A stretch of 15,678 nt of DNA from an uncultured Clostridia bacterium (GTDB lineage Bacteria > Bacillota > Clostridia > Christensenellales > Borkfalkiaceae): NCBI GenBank assembly GCA_947629725.1, contig CANREU010000020.1, positions 1-15,678 of the forward strand, in the 5' to 3' direction. Position 1 is the first letter of the stretch, and every line of letters begins with the position of its first letter. Shown here piece by piece: positions 13,501 through 15,678 of this stretch. The notes beneath the pieces are model-generated. The model made no database searches, was not told the DNA's origin, and saw only the letters and a list, made by a program, of their open reading frames with translations. Made by a program: the position numbers and the translations under genes.

Positions 13501-15678
13501 GCTCGTGATGGACTTCACCGTTGCGGGAAGCACGACCTTATCGGTAGGCCCGTAGTAGTGGGTGAGTTTGCCGCTCTCGTCGACTTCCCAGAAGTCCTCT
13601 TCCCACTTGGCGTAGACGGTGATGTCTTCGCTGCCCATCTTGTAGTTCTCGAAGTCGAACTTCTCGCCCCAATCGCCCTCGGTGCCGTCCTTCGTGTACC
13701 AATCGAGGAACTTGTAGCCCGGGCGGGTCGGATCCTCGGCGGGACGGGTGACTTTGCCGCCCGTAAGCACCGCCTGCTCTTCGACCGCGCTGCCGCCGTC
13801 GCCCGTGGAGAAGGTGACCGTTTTGCCCTCTTCCCACTTCGCATAGAGGGTGGTATCCTCGGAGATGGTGTCCTTCGTGAAGTCGAACTCCTTCCCCTCG
13901 GAGCACTGTTCGTCCTTATACCAGCCGACGAACACGTGGCCCTTCCACTTGGGCGCTTCGGGTTGGGTGAGCGTCGAGCCCGGACGGACCATTTCGCCCG
14001 CGACTTCCGCGCCGCTTTCGCCCGTCGAATAGGTGACGTTCACGCCCTTGATCCACTTCGCATAGATGGTGACGTCTGCCGTGACATTGGAGGTCTCGAA
14101 GTTGTACTCCGTGCCCCAATCGTCGCCCGTGCCGTCCTTCGTGTACCAGCCGCCGAAGTAGTAGCCCGTGCGCGTCGGATCGGTCTCGGGTCTTACGACC
14201 TTGCCGCCCGAGAGATACTTCTGGCTTGCGACTTCGCTGCCGCCGTTCTCGGTGTCCGTATCGAAGGTGACGGTGTAGACGTGGGTGTTGGTATCCGCCT
14301 TGATCTGATCGGTGTACGAAGTCCATGCGCCCTTGTAGGTATCCACGAGCTCTGCGGGAACGTAGAGTTCGCAGGTAGCTTCCACCGCCTTCGCGGGAAG
14401 GGTGGGCGGGGTGAGAAGTTTCACATAGAGTTTGAGGTTCGCGCAGCCCGCAAACGCATTTGCGCCGATCTCCGTGAGTTCGGGGTTCGTGAGGGTAGCC
14501 GTGGTGAGGCCGCTCTTTTCAAACGCGTGCGCCGCAACTTCGGAGAGGTTCTCAAACGGCGTGAAGGAGGTGAGGCCCGCGCAGCCGTAGAAGGCGTACT
14601 CCCCTACCGTTTCGGGAGTGCCGAAGGTGACCGTTGCGCCCGCCTTCAATTTGTTGTAGAAGGCGTAGGGCTTGATCTCGGTGACGGAGGAGAAGTTCCC
14701 CGCACCGCTGCCGAAGTAGCCGTAGAGGGTCGTACCGTCCGCGGAGACGAGCGCGCCGTCCTGCATCTTGAAGTTGTCGTTCTCCTGTGCGACGGTAAAC
14801 GACGTGCACTTGTCGAGGTTGGCAGTCGTGGAGAAGATGTCGAGAATGCCGCCGAGGGTCTTCACCGCCGCAGGCATGACGACTGTTTCCATGTCGCCCT
14901 CGTAGAAGGCGAAGGTGCCGTCCTCATGGAGACCCCAGCCGTCCCCGGTGTAGTAACCGAGATAGTAGCCGAGGTAGCTGTTCTCGTGCTTCGCCGCGCT
15001 CAACATGGATTCCTTCACATACACATAGCGATGGGTATGATATTGGTTCTCGTTGTTGCTCGTATTCCCGAGGGAAGCATTGGCAAGCACGGGCAGTTTG
15101 TCGCCCTGAAGGATGATGTCGAGGCCGCACTTTTGCACATTCCAAGTGAAGGCGCCCGCGCCGATCGAAGTGCAGTTGGGACCGATGACGATCTTTCTGC
15201 AGCCCGACTTGACACCTTCCGAGCCCGAAACCTGAATGGCGAACGCTTTATTTGCGATCGTGACGATGTTGGGCAGGCGGATCTCCCTGATCTTCGTATA
15301 CTGCTGCGCGATGTTGCCGCTCACCTCGAAGGCGCTCTCGCCGACGTACTTCGCGTTGCAGTAGATGGTCTCGAAGGCGGTATCGAAGAAGGCGTAACTA
15401 CCGACCTTTTCCACCGAGCCGAAGAGGCTGTCGTATGCGCCGTTGAGGGCTGCGAATTGATAGAAAGCGTATTCGCCGACCTCGATGAGGTTGTCGGAGA
15501 AGCCGAACGCCGTCATATAGGCGCCGCCGCCGAACACCGAGATGCCCGCAAAGGCATAGGGCGCGATCTTGACGGCTTTCTCGTATTTGAGGGTCGACGC
15601 CTTGAAGCAGTAGTAGATGACTGTCTCATCGTAGCTCATGAGGGTGTTGTTCACCACCTTGAAGGCGGTGCTGCCATC
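10591..15678 (-). CDS. Giant modular LRR / B-repeat surface-type protein (5' end missing)
   Basis: At least 1695 residues; the frame is open through the right edge. The GTG at 15657 is not the true start, because the codons before it read DGSTAFKV and match the repeat pattern NTSFKV seen in later modules. Five modules begin near 15678 (partial), 14937, 13590, 12054 and 11193. Four start W-x(2-3)-D-x-G, carry an ILDIF-like motif and T-x-x-F/L-K, then BspA-type LRRs (repeated AFYGCxxL, EIGxxAF). Two blocks of three InlB-type B-repeats (Flg_new: G-x-x-F-x-GWYTKDGT ... LYAKWE) lie at 14277-13594 and 12739-12058. Such proteins of gut bacteria are usually exported and bind host or polysaccharide ligands. 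The C-terminus (SRVIAIS) has no LPxTG or membrane anchor, and the signal peptide would be off-window. Ligand unknown. Confidence 0.9.
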   Translation of the reverse strand, partial: DGSTAFKVVNNTLMSYDETVIYYCFKASTLKYEKAVKIAPYAFAGISVFGGGAYMTAFGFSDNLIEVGEYAFYQFAALNGAYDSLFGSVEKVGSYAFFDTAFETIYCNAKYVGESAFEVSGNIAQQYTKIREIRLPNIVTIANKAFAIQVSGSEGVKSGCRKIVIGPNCTSIGAGAFTWNVQKCGLDIILQGDKLPVLANASLGNTSNNENQYHTHRYVYVKESMLSAAKHENSYLGYYLGYYTGDGWGLHEDGTFAFYEGDMETVVMPAAVKTLGGILDIFSTTANLDKCTSFTVAQENDNFKMQDGALVSADGTTLYGYFGSGAGNFSSVTEIKPYAFYNKLKAGATVTFGTPETVGEYAFYGCAGLTSFTPFENLSEVAAHAFEKSGLTTATLTNPELTEIGANAFAGCANLKLYVKLLTPPTLPAKAVEATCELYVPAELVDTYKGAWTSYTDQIKADTNTHVYTVTFDTDTENGGSEVASQKYLSGGKVVRPETDPTRTGYYFGGWYTKDGTGDDWGTEYNFETSNVTADVTIYAKWIKGVNVTYSTGESGAEVAGEMVRPGSTLTQPEAPKWKGHVFVGWYKDEQCSEGKEFDFTKDTISEDTTLYAKWEEGKTVTFSTGDGGSAVEEQAVLTGGKVTRPAEDPTRPGYKFLDWYTKDGTEGDWGEKFDFENYKMGSEDITVYAKWEEDFWEVDESGKLTHYYGPTDKVVLPATVKSITSILDIFGTKTKLGQCTSFTVAGDSTSFKMEHGALLSYDGTVLYAFFGDEGTELTWENVTEIGESAFYGHLATAKTLAFSAELKTVGKGAFESCAGMTDFTPFENVTTIGADAFKATKLVDIVWNGTSITAAFSSITTLKTVKLMKATTIAASAFTGCSAITTLWIGPNIKTIGKSSFTSAGLSKTLKTIYIYATTPPTLGDAKNSCTDNTHPFGGGSTGNKTVCTLYVPNSAKSTYTQSTRVNWNWYASTRYKAITVAVTYHMGEGEGAPAAPTAAVNWGAVFNEPATPKWKGKIFAGWYTDAACTEDNKYTAFGSVIKDESLELWAKWEENALWVEFNSNEGSSVDWQALRSGEKASEPDAPTRAGYEFLGWYTKDGTSDGQWGEQFNFESEITQNTTLYAKWEKGALVTFDLNGGTKPSGFVATQTVKKGEHVTAPAKNPTRTGWTFEGWWTKDGDNWTKQFDFDEDTVSDDITLYAKWNPWVIGDDGYLKSYGDTIADTLEIPANIKIHDITNILGTSISKFPAKALTITVAAGNLDLKVVNGALVSYDGTTLYYYFGSEASFSSTDITTLAPYAFAVNSSLESKDTLTSVTLTKVTAIPASCFYNRGGLETLSFGTLTEIGASSFYNAKIASYEPFKNLAAIPDNAFTGANFVNKEITVNAATIGTMAFYKAGFTKLTIGENVTSIASNGFNGIANGGIVILNGTSVPTVDKSFPIGNGGSDAFIGLLVVPQGKIETYKTDSGFVAAKLSTAKFVEADSYDEVDGGWVVDKSGKLLVYSGDLATIVIPKEVKSMDSILDIFGAGKYIATCKSLTVAAENTSFKVENEMLVDYETGKIVYMYLGTTAPEDFSTFTEIKPYAFYNKTAITSVTLTAVTKIGDYAFYGCSALKTITIGEKVTAIGSYAFGSIPTGTTCTINATTPPTLGTYVFSTTTSKVTVKVPSESVDTYKANSSWSLYKSRVIAIS
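12058..12739 (-). repeat. Three B-repeats (Flg_new), second block
   Basis: Three units of about 75 residues: the first starts VTYHMGEGEGAP and ends ELWAKWE; the second starts WVEFNSNEGSSVD, has GYEFLGWYTKDGT and ends LYAKWE; the third starts VTFDLNGGTKPSG, has GWTFEGWWTKDG and ends LYAKW. The third gives the canonical TFDLNGG opening. They lie between LRR modules three and four. Confidence 0.85.
13594..14277 (-). repeat. Three B-repeats (Flg_new), first block
   Basis: The units open with VTFDTDTENGGSEV, VTYSTGESGAEV and VTFSTGDGGSAV and each ends YAKW followed by charged residues. Units one and three contain GWYTKDGT or DWYTKDGT; unit two has GWYKDEQCSEG instead, the shorter variant also seen in the first unit of the other block (GWYTDAACTED). 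The block lies between LRR modules two and three. Confidence 0.85.

Noticed and set aside
15655..15657. GTG as a start codon of the giant protein
   Set aside because: The reading frame continues to the right edge and the residues before it fit the repeat pattern, so this is an internal valine and the gene is cut by the window.

Overview
The window looks like a GC-rich Bacillota (Clostridia-like) gut or host-associated genome fragment. The signs are strong AAGGAGG-type ribosome binding sites, a lipoprotein solute-binding protein, a CUT1 sugar importer with no ATPase encoded beside it, and a very large protein built from BspA-type leucine-rich repeats and InlB-type B-repeats (Flg_new). A Christensenellales-like origin is only a guess; nothing here fixes the taxon.

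Layout, left to right: (1) the last 40 codons of an EF-G-type translation factor on the + strand, closed by a perfect intrinsic terminator; (2) about 430 bp with no gene but many short palindromes; (3) on the - strand, a ferritin gene with its own promoter and terminator; (4) on the - strand, read from 10274 down to 1241, a maltodextrin-utilisation cluster: binding lipoprotein, LacI-type regulator, neopullulanase-like GH13, glycogen/maltodextrin phosphorylase, and the two membrane subunits of the importer; (5) about 316 bp of repeat-rich intergenic DNA; (6) at least 1695 codons of a giant repeat protein on the - strand that runs off the right edge.

The sugar genes make a coherent route. The MalE-like lipoprotein captures maltodextrins, MalFG import them (energised by an ATPase encoded elsewhere, as with MsmX), the cytoplasmic GH13 enzyme opens or trims them, and the GT35 phosphorylase releases glucose-1-phosphate. 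The LacI-type protein, encoded inside the cluster, is the likely local regulator.

The less ordinary features are: a recent 192-bp tandem duplication in an unusual N-terminal membrane extension of the MalF subunit; an in-frame, palindrome-derived tandem repeat inside the GH13 catalytic domain that matches palindromes found between genes; at least two families of short palindromic repeats filling the gaps; and a modular surface-type protein with five LRR modules and six B-repeats. I see no RNA gene, CRISPR array, transposase or phage gene. Most of the window is conventional metabolism and I do not claim a wholly new system.
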